DNA of 5,613 nt, from contig CAINTF010000255.1 in NCBI GenBank assembly GCA_903853285.1, positions 1-5,613 of the forward strand, read 5' to 3'. Shown in pieces: positions 1-4,987 of the stretch. Positions within the stretch are counted from its first letter, which is position 1. The number at the start of each line of letters is the position of its first letter. A model generated the notes under the pieces. The model had not been told where the DNA came from, did not search any database, and worked only from the letters and a program-made list of their open reading frames with translations. The translations under genes and the position numbers were made by a program. The DNA is from an uncultured Acidimicrobium sp. GTDB taxonomy: Bacteria > Actinomycetota > Acidimicrobiia > Acidimicrobiales > Ilumatobacteraceae.

Positions 1-1
1 G

Positions 2-346
2 GTTTTTATCTTTGCTGGAATTCAGAAATTGTTAGCTGGCATTGAGTGGCTGGTTCAAGCAAAACAGCTGCGACCACCGCGTATTGCTCAACCATTCGTG
101 CCGATCGTGCCATATATCGAACTGGTTGTTGGCGGATTATTGATTGCGGGTCTTCAAGAAATACCCGTGCGGATTGCGGCAATAATTCTGTTGAGCTCGT
201 TTACAGCGTTGCTGATTGCTCGTCTTGCTGCAGGTGAGCGCCCACCGTGCGCTTGTTTTAGTTTTCGTTCAACTCGACCAATTGGTTGGTCGAATGTCAC
301 CCGAAATGCGGGTCTTCTCGCACTGCTCGTTGCCTCTATCGTTTAA
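2..346 (+). CDS. MauE/DoxX-type membrane protein, 5'-truncated
   Basis: The frame is open from the window edge, so the true start lies upstream; 114 residues are visible. They begin with VFIFAGIQKLL, resembling the first-helix motif of DoxX/MauE proteins (GxxKLL). About three hydrophobic segments follow (visible residues 36-50, 57-76 and 98-113). The family-type cysteine pair is present as CACF (83-86), followed by P-x-GW-x-x-V-x-RN (93-102), which matches the end of MauE-like proteins. MauE was named for methylamine dehydrogenase maturation; actinobacterial relatives usually sit beside thioredoxin-like or VKOR proteins and are thought to take part in thiol-disulphide exchange at the membrane. 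The partner here would be upstream and cannot be seen. The stop lies 3 nt before the ferredoxin start, so the two are probably co-transcribed. Family assignment is fairly sure; the role is inferred. Confidence 0.75.
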   Translation, partial: VFIFAGIQKLLAGIEWLVQAKQLRPPRIAQPFVPIVPYIELVVGGLLIAGLQEIPVRIAAIILLSSFTALLIARLAAGERPPCACFSFRSTRPIGWSNVTRNAGLLALLVASIV

Positions 347-349
347 GTT

Positions 350-646
350 GTGCGAGTTTGGATTGATCAAGACCTGTGTACAGGTGACGGGCTCTGTGTT
401 GACCATTGCCCGGATGCATTTGTGCAACTTGAAGATGGCATTGCATACGTAGCCGAACGTGGAGTTGCTCTGAACGATCCAGGTAGTTCGGGGAGCCTTG
501 CAATCGTGGAGCAACGAAATCACCTTGCTGTGATGCAGGCCGCTGAAGTGTGTCCGGGTGAGTGCATCTTTATCGAGATTGATGATGAAGAGTTGGTAGG
601 TGGTTTCGCCGGCGGCAAAGTCAAAGACCCAATCTCGGTACAATAA
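350..646 (+). CDS. Small single-cluster ferredoxin (P450/Pyrococcus type)
   Basis: This 98-residue acidic protein starts at GTG. Residues 3-21 read VWIDQDLCTGDGLCVDHCP, the cluster loop of a one-cluster bacterial ferredoxin. C10, C16 and C68 (in C68-P69) are the expected cluster ligands, and the second position of CxxCxxC is Asp13. In the ferredoxin of Pyrococcus furiosus the same CxxDxxC arrangement binds a [4Fe-4S] cluster through Asp; related actinobacterial proteins with a non-Cys residue there often carry [3Fe-4S] and donate electrons to cytochromes P450 or other oxygenases. C20 and C72 are extra and could form a disulphide. The C-terminal 20 or so residues are acidic, then Gly/Lys-rich. 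No SD sequence precedes the start, and the 3-nt gap from the membrane protein suggests translational coupling. No P450 or reductase partner is visible, so the redox partner is unknown. Confidence 0.88.
   Translation: MRVWIDQDLCTGDGLCVDHCPDAFVQLEDGIAYVAERGVALNDPGSSGSLAIVEQRNHLAVMQAAEVCPGECIFIEIDDEELVGGFAGGKVKDPISVQ
639..644 (+). promoter_or_regulatory. Putative -10 box of a leaderless promoter
   Basis: TACAAT (5/6 to TATAAT) ends exactly 6 nt before ATG 651, so transcription would begin at the start codon. No SD precedes that ATG and no clear -35 hexamer is seen. It overlaps the ferredoxin stop codon. Inferred only. Confidence 0.4.
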
Positions 647-650
647 AAAT

Positions 651-1565
651 ATGAAATGGCGCATTGTCGCAAACGGTGCGGCACTTGTGGTGACAATTTC
701 AATTGGTGCAACAGTTGTCGGCGGCTCGCCTGCGCGCACCAATGCATCAGGCATGTCGCGAGTGGGTGGTGGGTCAGCCATCGGGTTGTTGCAAAACATT
801 CGAGTTGAGAACGAACATGGTGCGGGATACGTGCGTTCATTGTTTGAACACTGGCGAGACATTGATGGCGACGGTTGCGACTCTCGTGAGCAAGTACTTA
901 AACGAGACAGCGTGACATTGCCTCAAGTTGACCCATATAAATGCAAAGTCGTTGCCGGTGATTGGGTGTCGCCCTATGACGGTGTGCGATGGTCTAACCC
1001 AACCGATATTGATATCGACCATGTTGTTGCATTAAAAGAAGCATGGGACTCTGGAGCGTGGGCATGGTCGAGTGCCACACGAAAGGCTTATGCCAACGAC
1101 ACAAGCGACAGACGAACACTGCTGGCTGTAACCGACAGTGTGAACCAACAAAAGAGCGACAAGGATCCGTCGAATTGGGTGCCGCCACTGAAGTCGTATT
1201 TGTGCACGTATCTCGGAAATTGGATTTCTGTTAAAGCTCGATGGAATTTATCGATGGATCAAAGCGAGTGGGGACGGATCAAGAACTTGCTCGGTGCATC
1301 GTGTGCGGGTTTGGTGATTGCGCCATGGCCTGAAGCACCACTGATGGGAACGATGCTCACGTCACCAACTGCAACATCGCCATCCGTGACTTCGCCGGCT
1401 GCAACTTCGCCTGCTTCAACGGGCGCCACTGTGTATCCAGGTGCTTGGTGCAAGCCAGAGGGCGCAACGGGCATGTACACCAATGGAAAGTCTTATGTGT
1501 GCGCTAAAACCAGTGCGAGCGGGGTTGCTTATTCTGACGGTCGAGCAAGGTGGAGGCAGGGCTAA
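651..1565 (+). CDS. Secreted HNH-family nuclease (DUF1524-like) with C-terminal Cys module
   Basis: The product has 304 residues from ATG 651. An N-terminal signal peptide is likely (basic start MKWR, hydrophobic stretch 5-25, cleavage probably near 28-33). The core matches actinobacterial secreted HNH proteins: WRDIDGDGCDSREQVLKRD (68-86), then DIDIDHVVALKEAWDSGA (119-136) with the catalytic/metal-binding DH pair D123-H124, then N165 and DKDPSNWVPP (170-179). Cysteines come in pairs that suit an exported fold (76/98, 185/218, 267/284). A TSP-rich linker (237-257) joins a short C-terminal module, WCKPEGATG...C284...RWRQG, which recurs in secreted actinobacterial proteins. Expected activity is extracellular DNA or RNA cleavage. 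GTG 600 would extend the frame but would place 17 polar residues before the signal peptide and overlap the ferredoxin, so ATG 651 was preferred. It lies 4 nt after the ferredoxin and may also have its own leaderless promoter. Confidence 0.85.
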   Translation: MKWRIVANGAALVVTISIGATVVGGSPARTNASGMSRVGGGSAIGLLQNIRVENEHGAGYVRSLFEHWRDIDGDGCDSREQVLKRDSVTLPQVDPYKCKVVAGDWVSPYDGVRWSNPTDIDIDHVVALKEAWDSGAWAWSSATRKAYANDTSDRRTLLAVTDSVNQQKSDKDPSNWVPPLKSYLCTYLGNWISVKARWNLSMDQSEWGRIKNLLGASCAGLVIAPWPEAPLMGTMLTSPTATSPSVTSPAATSPASTGATVYPGAWCKPEGATGMYTNGKSYVCAKTSASGVAYSDGRARWRQG

Positions 1566-1605
1566 AGGCGTGATTAGCCGAGTCTGCCGATAGCGTGTCG
1601 GGACT

Positions 1606-1692
1606 ATGTCGAAGAAAACAAAGAAGAAAAAAGCGCGTATGCGCCGCTCGAAGGCCAACCACGGTAAGCGTCCAAACATGGGTCGCGGCTAA
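1606..1692 (+). CDS. Ribosomal protein bL37 (actinobacterial small 50S protein)
   Basis: This 28-codon gene encodes a highly basic peptide: MSKKTKKKKARMRRSK (1-16), then ANHGKRPN (17-24) and a short MGRG tail. The ending SKANHGKRPN is the recognisable signature of bL37, a peptide of about 24 residues first seen in mycobacterial 50S subunits and annotated across Actinobacteria. Lys/Arg make up roughly half of the protein, as expected for a peptide buried in rRNA. The MGRG tail makes it slightly longer than the usual form. It lies 40 nt after the HNH gene, has at best a weak GGGA two bases before ATG, and precedes the VOC gene by 15 nt, so those two may share a transcript. Recognition rests on the motif from memory, not on a search. 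Confidence 0.8.
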   Translation: MSKKTKKKKARMRRSKANHGKRPNMGRG

Positions 1693-1707
1693 ACAAAAGT
1701 TTCTGTT

Positions 1708-2349
1708 GTGCCTCTTTTAGATCAGGCACGAATTAGTGAACTTGTTGTTGGTGGAGGAGCTCAAAATTGGGCCCTCATCGGAATCGCATTTGGCGTAGAT
1801 CATTGTGCTCTCCTTGGCGATGTTGTTCTGCGACTGAATACCGCTCAAGCCCCTGGACTGCATTCGTGGGTTCTACATGGAGCAGACGTCTCGGTATCGA
1901 GCATTGATGGCGTTGTGACCAAACATGAGATTGGTGAAACGCACCGCACCGCTTCTGCTCATTCAGATTTCGATTTGGGTGTCACTGGGGTAGACCACGT
2001 AGTGATTAACACCCCTGACTTGATGCGAACATCGGATGCGTTAACGGCGGCAACTGGTGCGCCACTCAAGCGGGTGCGAGATGCAGGCAACAGTGTTCAA
2101 CAAGGTTTTCATCGGTTGGCAAGTGTTGTCGTCGAAATTGTTTCTGCTCCCACGATGCCCCAGGGTGATGCATCGCTATGGGGATTTGTGTTGAACGTCA
2201 AAGATATTTACGCCGTTGCAAATCACGTAGGTCCAGACGTACTGACCATTCCGAAACCTGCGGTGCAAGCAGGAAAATTAATTGCAACCTTTAGAAGTTC
2301 GGTGGGACTCGGTGTGCCGGTTGCGTTGATGGGGCAAATCGAAAACTGA
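1708..2349 (+). CDS. Glyoxalase/VOC-superfamily protein
   Basis: The product has 213 residues from GTG. Residues 94-101 (GVDHVVIN) followed by TPDLMRTSDALTAATG (102-117) form the typical first strand and helix of a VOC (glyoxalase/bleomycin-resistance/dioxygenase) module. H97 and E143 (VVVEIVSAP, 140-148) sit where the metal ligands of one beta-alpha-beta-beta-beta half normally are. The first 90 residues are less typical and may be a degenerate partner half or a family-specific N-terminal region. VOC proteins catalyse varied metal-dependent reactions (lyase, isomerase, extradiol cleavage) or bind drugs; nothing here shows the substrate. No SD is seen, and translation may be coupled to bL37 just upstream. 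The gene converges with the nuclease gene on the other strand, with only 17 nt between stops and no hairpin terminator visible. Confidence 0.72.
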   Translation: MPLLDQARISELVVGGGAQNWALIGIAFGVDHCALLGDVVLRLNTAQAPGLHSWVLHGADVSVSSIDGVVTKHEIGETHRTASAHSDFDLGVTGVDHVVINTPDLMRTSDALTAATGAPLKRVRDAGNSVQQGFHRLASVVVEIVSAPTMPQGDASLWGFVLNVKDIYAVANHVGPDVLTIPKPAVQAGKLIATFRSSVGLGVPVALMGQIEN

Positions 2350-2366
2350 AAACTTAGGTGATTGAA

Positions 2367-3347
2367 CTAGTAGTCAAGTACTGCGTCTGGATCGTCGCGC
2401 AGAGCTAAATACTTAATTCCGGTAGCGCACGATGCTGCAAGGGGACACCACAAACACGATGTGCCAGGACGTGTTGTTGGTTCGCGGCGATCACGCTGCA
2501 ATTCGAACAGAAGATGGATGCCATCGATTGTTTTGCGCACGGCTGCTTGCAGCACACCTTCGGTCACGTCTTCAACTTCGGCACGTGCTGTAACGAGCGA
2601 GTAAGTAGCAAGACGCCGCGGCGCTTGACCTGTGCGCATTGCTTCGACGAGAGCATAAAAGCGCAGCTCTTCGCGATGACTTGCTTGAATGCGACCAGAT
2701 TTGAGATCGACAATCACCTTTGAGCCAGGCGCACCAAGTGTGAGATCGGCGCGAGTTGAAAGATTGATTCGTTGGCCATACATCTCGTACCTTGCGCTGC
2801 TCTCGAGCACCGGCCGCCATGATGCTTTTAGAGGTGGAAAACTCTCGTCAAACTTTGTGTAGAGATCGATTGCGGAACTGCGTAGTTGAGCTCGTTCGCT
2901 CGGTGACAATTGCTCAATGAAAGGTCCAGCACTCGCCATGTCGTCGTCGGCAAGTTGATTGAGTGCAATATCAACAATGTCTGCAGGAATGACAGCACCT
3001 TGCCAATTGAGACCCAATTCAACTGCTTTGTGCAGCACAGTGCCCTTGACATTATTTACTGTCCATGCAAAGTCGGTGAGGCCGGCCATGTGATGTGCTT
3101 CGCAACCATGCACTGTCGTGAGTTTGTGCTTGCTCACCCAAAGTGCACGTTGTGGATCTAGTTTTTCAGCAATATCGGCGAGCCCATTATGTAATTGGGT
3201 GCGGATGCCCTCAATCACATCGCGAGAAATAGGTGTCCACTCTGGTTGCTTCGCAAGCGAATCCAAGACATGTTGTTGCATTGGGTTGAGTGAACGGCGA
3301 AGCGGCTGCTGCATGGTCATAACTGAATGTGTAGATGTACTTTGCAT
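2367..3347 (-). CDS. PD-(D/E)XK RecB/Cas4-like nuclease with probable Fe-S staple
   Basis: The product has 326 residues. A RecB-family nuclease motif order is visible: GTVLHKAVE (102-110, the conserved Gly...His motif), STRADLTLG (197-205) with catalytic Asp201, VIVDLKSG (211-218) giving the D214-x-K216 pair, then EELRFYAL (226-233), equivalent to the Q-x-x-x-Y motif with Glu in place of Gln. C298-x2-C301-x5-C307 together with upstream C82 matches the four-cysteine arrangement that holds a [4Fe-4S] cluster in AddB and Cas4 nucleases. No helicase motifs are present, so this is a stand-alone nuclease domain of the kind often labelled RecB-family exonuclease. It probably acts on DNA ends during repair; no cas genes are nearby. 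The start is uncertain: M1, M10 (3320), M12 (3314) and M23 (3281) all lack an SD, and the first 20 residues look unstructured. Confidence 0.8.
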   Translation of the reverse strand: MQSTSTHSVMTMQQPLRRSLNPMQQHVLDSLAKQPEWTPISRDVIEGIRTQLHNGLADIAEKLDPQRALWVSKHKLTTVHGCEAHHMAGLTDFAWTVNNVKGTVLHKAVELGLNWQGAVIPADIVDIALNQLADDDMASAGPFIEQLSPSERAQLRSSAIDLYTKFDESFPPLKASWRPVLESSARYEMYGQRINLSTRADLTLGAPGSKVIVDLKSGRIQASHREELRFYALVEAMRTGQAPRRLATYSLVTARAEVEDVTEGVLQAAVRKTIDGIHLLFELQRDRREPTTRPGTSCLWCPLAASCATGIKYLALRDDPDAVLDY

Positions 3348-3387
3348 GTCTGGTCACTGTGTCACAGGGGTGTGTCACGATGCCGTC
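3348..3387. promoter_or_regulatory. Divergent promoter spacer with palindrome and direct repeat
   Basis: Only 40 bp separate the nuclease start (-) from the next gene (+). It contains the odd palindrome CTGTGTCACAG (3357-3367) and two TGTGTCAC copies (3358-3365 and 3371-3378) spaced 13 bp, plus a further GTCAC at 3353. This could be an operator for a factor controlling both genes. No convincing -10 or -35 boxes are seen. Confidence 0.4.
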
Positions 3388-3789
3388 ATGGAAGCAGCAA
3401 CTACCGAGCAATTCTCAAACAACTCGGGGTCTTTGACAATGCAATTTGCTGCTGCTGCTCGACTACTGAATGCCGAATCTCAGCGCTTTGGGCTCGACGC
3501 ACCGAGTTTCCGCAGCCCACCACGAGTTGTTGGTGTTGATCGCACAGTGCGCCGTCGCGAACACGGCGGGGTGGTGGCTGTTGCACTTCGTGATCGTCCA
3601 TTTGTTGCAGTATTGGGAGACATGATCGAAGGCGTCATCGTGGTCAATCGCCTCGTCGCCCCAGTTGCCGACCAGGTACGCACAGCCCTCTGGGCCATTC
3701 TTTCAATGCGCGGTTTTATCTCTACTGATTTCACAACGGAGGCCAGCACGAGCATGCGGTCGGATCAGGCCCAAACGCGCGTAGCCTAA
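3388..3789 (+). CDS. Conserved-looking protein of unknown function
   Basis: From ATG 3388 the product has 133 residues. I do not recognise a named family. A helical N-terminal half (residues 16-36, MQFAAAARLLNAESQRFG) leads to an Arg/Pro motif FRSPPRVVGVDRTVRRR (41-57). A compact alternating region follows, with VVAVALRDRPFVAVLGDMIEGVIVVNRL (62-89), which reads as two or three beta strands and a loop. The last 25 residues are polar. There is no signal peptide or membrane helix, so it is probably cytoplasmic; the basic motif could contact nucleic acid, but that is speculation. Alternative in-frame starts are ATG 3346, GTG 3370 and ATG 3439. ATG 3388 was chosen because it leaves a spacer for a promoter and keeps the helix. 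It ends 8 nt before tRNA-Leu and is divergent from the nuclease gene. Confidence 0.65.
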   Translation: MEAATTEQFSNNSGSLTMQFAAAARLLNAESQRFGLDAPSFRSPPRVVGVDRTVRRREHGGVVAVALRDRPFVAVLGDMIEGVIVVNRLVAPVADQVRTALWAILSMRGFISTDFTTEASTSMRSDQAQTRVA

Positions 3790-3797
3790 AACGGCTA

Positions 3798-3882
3798 GCC
3801 CAGGTGGCGGAATGGTAGACGCGGGGGGCTTAAACCCCCCTGGCACGAAAGTGCTGTATCGGTTCGAGTCCGATCCCGGGCA
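3798..3882 (+). tRNA. tRNA-Leu (anticodon UAA)
   Basis: The 85-nt class II tRNA folds completely. The acceptor is GCCCAGG/CCCGGGC, the D stem GCG/CGC, the anticodon stem GGGGG/CCCCC around loop CTTAAAC with anticodon TAA (3831-3833, reads UUA), the long variable arm GCAC-GAAA-GTGC (3843-3854), and the T arm ATCGG-TTCGAGT-CCGAT. The discriminator is A3882, as in other tRNA-Leu. The next bases are CTA, so CCA is added after transcription. Acceptor position 5 is A opposite C68 (3877), a single mismatch in an otherwise GC-rich stem. The gene starts 8 nt after the preceding CDS and could be read from that transcript. No terminator hairpin follows. Confidence 0.97.
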
Positions 3883-3890
3883 CTAAAAGG

Positions 3891-4580
3891 TCATTGTGTA
3901 GAGAGTTGCCAGATTCCTACGTAACTCTCTCCGAAGCCAACTGGCATGAGCTTTAATCCGGTGAAAACTTGGAGTGCGCAGGGAATTTGTAGCAAGAGTT
4001 TTTCAATTTTTGAATCTGTGAGATACGGACCATTCCAAGGTCCATCAGTGAATTCCTTGATTGGGGTAAATCCATGGCGAGTGAGCAACTGACGAATGTC
4101 CGTTGCTGTCATCAAATTGCAGTGCGTGTTGTCGGAAAAGCCGTCCCATTGCGATCCCAAATGTTTGTGTGCAAAACCATCGAACTGAGGAGTGACAATC
4201 ATCAGTCGACCATTTGATGTGAGCGATTGAATGAGAATCTCTATTGCGCGATCTAGCTCTGGTGGATTGAGATGTTCGAGGACATGAATTGATACGACCG
4301 CACTAAAGGTTTGAGTGGGAAGTTGCTCTATCTCGTTATAGAAGGCAGAAGTTAGATTACGCAACTTTGCTTTGTTGAGCGCAAATTCAGAAGTATCGAA
4401 TCCATCAATTTGTCCGAGCGGGGCAAGTCTTGAAATCAGCGTCCCGGTGCCGCAGCCAAAGTCGAGAATGTGGCTGGAGTCGAGATATTTTCTGGCAAGA
4501 CGTTTGTACCAACCGAGTGCTGGCCGATCGTCAACTTGGCCATTGTTGGTGTAGTAGCTCTTGTCAAACGATTCGGTCAC
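3891..4580 (-). CDS. Class I SAM-dependent methyltransferase
   Basis: The product has 229 residues from GTG. The Rossmann SAM-binding motif I is clear: ILDFGCGTGTL (38-48), followed by the acidic residue at the end of strand 2 (GFDTS, D62). VVSIHVLEHLNPPELD (95-110) is the motif typical of UbiG-like/Methyltransf_11/12/23 members, then RLMIVTP as strand 5. The N-terminus (SYYTNNGQVDDRPALGWYKRLARKYL) is a lead-in seen in many small-molecule or polysaccharide-associated methyltransferases of this type. The length is normal and complete. The substrate cannot be read from the sequence; the HNL motif near 153-155 and the C-terminal GFGESYVGIWQL segment are probably substrate-side. It converges on tRNA-Leu with an 8-nt gap and has no visible operon partner. 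TAATAT lies 6 nt upstream of the start, suggesting a leaderless transcript. Confidence 0.88.
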   Translation of the reverse strand: MTESFDKSYYTNNGQVDDRPALGWYKRLARKYLDSSHILDFGCGTGTLISRLAPLGQIDGFDTSEFALNKAKLRNLTSAFYNEIEQLPTQTFSAVVSIHVLEHLNPPELDRAIEILIQSLTSNGRLMIVTPQFDGFAHKHLGSQWDGFSDNTHCNLMTATDIRQLLTRHGFTPIKEFTDGPWNGPYLTDSKIEKLLLQIPCALQVFTGLKLMPVGFGESYVGIWQLSTQ

Positions 4581-4586
4581 TTCTCT

Positions 4587-4592
4587 ATATTA
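4587..4592 (-). promoter_or_regulatory. Putative -10 box of the methyltransferase gene
   Basis: Read on the minus strand, TAATAT (4/6 to consensus) ends 6 nt before GTG 4580, placing transcription initiation at the start codon. No SD or -35 consensus is seen. Inferred from spacing shared with other genes here. Confidence 0.35.
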
Positions 4593-4631
4593 GGTGTCAT
4601 TATTTGCTCATAGGTGTGAGGTGCTAGGTCG
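4591..4631 (+). repeat. TAGGTGT direct repeats between divergent promoters
   Basis: TAGGTGT occurs at 4591-4597 and again at 4611-4617 (20-bp period), with a partial copy TAGGTCG at 4625-4631. They lie between the two outward-facing -10 boxes, so they could be binding sites for one regulator of both sides. The copies are short and could be chance. Confidence 0.35.
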
Positions 4632-4637
4632 TAGAAT
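4632..4637 (+). promoter_or_regulatory. Putative -10 box upstream of the mini-ORF
   Basis: TAGAAT (5/6 to TATAAT) ends 6 nt before ATG 4644, the same spacing as at the other putative leaderless starts in this window. No -35 consensus is present. Confidence 0.4.
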
Positions 4638-4643
4638 AAACAC

Positions 4644-4721
4644 ATGGCGCTGCCGACTGGTACGCCGAAACCTTTCGGCCCGAGTGCTGATTCTCGGGAA
4701 AGTTGGTTTCATCAGTTTTAG
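4644..4721 (+). CDS. Possible 25-codon leaderless mini-ORF
   Basis: ATG 4644 opens a 25-residue frame (MALPTGTPKPFGPS, then ADSRESWFHQF) ending at TAG 4719-4721. Evidence for expression is the TAGAAT box 6 nt upstream. The peptide resembles no family I know. Two alternative hairpins fall inside it, so it might be a leader peptide, or it might be the surviving N-terminus of a decayed gene that continues in another frame. A chance frame cannot be excluded. Confidence 0.25.
   Translation: MALPTGTPKPFGPSADSRESWFHQF
4664..4679 (+). repeat. 16-bp inverted repeat GCCGAAACCTTTCGGC
   Basis: GCCGAAA and TTTCGGC are perfect 7-bp arms around CC. As RNA it would fold as a 6-bp stem with an ACCT loop; as DNA it could be a dimer-binding site about 27 bp downstream of the TAGAAT box. 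Its right half is shared with a second hairpin (4672-4702). Confidence 0.5.
4672..4702 (+). repeat. Second, competing hairpin
   Basis: CCCGAG (4679-4684) pairs with CTCGGG (4693-4698) around an 8-nt loop, and CTTT (4672-4675) pairs with AAAG (4699-4702) across a 3-nt bulge. It overlaps the 4664-4679 stem by 8 nt, so both cannot form together. The T tract afterwards is weak, so it is not called a terminator. Confidence 0.45.
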
Positions 4722-4938
4722 CTTGACAATTGACGTATGCGAAATTCTTGGCGAGTGTCCAATAATCCACAAAATTTTTGGGAATGTTTTGTTGGTTGAA
4801 CACCGTTGCGCAACATAAACCTCAACTACTGCTTTAGGGTTTGGTGTATTTGTGGGTCATCGCTTGTATTCAGCAAATACTGGCTACGGAATCCTCCTTG
4901 ACTTACTGAATTCGCACAAAAATAGGCCGCAGGAACTC

Positions 4939-4977
4939 AGAACTTTTTGTCCTAAATATAGAACTTTTTGTCCTAAA
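4939..4977 (+). repeat. Two 18-bp direct repeats, 21-bp period
   Basis: AGAACTTTTTGTCCTAAA occurs at 4939-4956 and identically at 4960-4977. The 21-bp period is two turns of B-DNA, so both copies face the same side of the helix. The second copy ends 4 nt before the putative -10 box TATGCT (4982-4987) and covers its -35 region, which fits a transcription-factor operator controlling the lipoprotein gene. There is no internal dyad, so a factor binding direct repeats (for example a response regulator) would suit. Confidence 0.75.
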
Positions 4978-4981
4978 AGTG

Positions 4982-4987
4982 TATGCT
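4982..4987 (+). promoter_or_regulatory. Putative -10 box of the lipoprotein gene
   Basis: TATGCT (4/6 to consensus) ends 6 nt before GTG 4994, predicting a leaderless mRNA. The best -35 candidate at 17-bp spacing is TAGAAC (4959-4964, 3/6), inside the direct repeat. Confidence 0.4.

Noticed and set aside
600..650. GTG 600 as start of the HNH nuclease
   Set aside because: It would add polar residues ahead of the signal peptide and overlap the ferredoxin by 47 nt; ATG 651 gives a normal signal peptide.
269..862. 197-codon open frame on the minus strand
   Set aside because: It crosses three sense-strand genes with clear motifs (MauE, ferredoxin, nuclease) and shows no domain of its own.
2350..2366. 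Terminator between the convergent VOC and nuclease genes
   Set aside because: The 17-bp gap has no inverted repeat or T tract.
3118..3387. Extension of the unknown protein upstream of ATG 3388
   Set aside because: The added residues are antisense to the nuclease N-terminus and Cys/Ser-rich, unlike the rest of the protein.
3883..3890. tRNA-Leu 3' end as a phage or island attachment site
   Set aside because: No repeat of the tRNA 3' end was found in the 1.7 kb to the right, and no integrase is present in the window.
4723..4728. Perfect -35 hexamer TTGACA
   Set aside because: No acceptable -10 box lies 16-18 bp downstream, so no promoter is called.
4723..4734. TTGACAATTGAC short tandem as an operator
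   Set aside because: Two 5-bp copies in AT-rich DNA are expected by chance, and there is no associated gene start.
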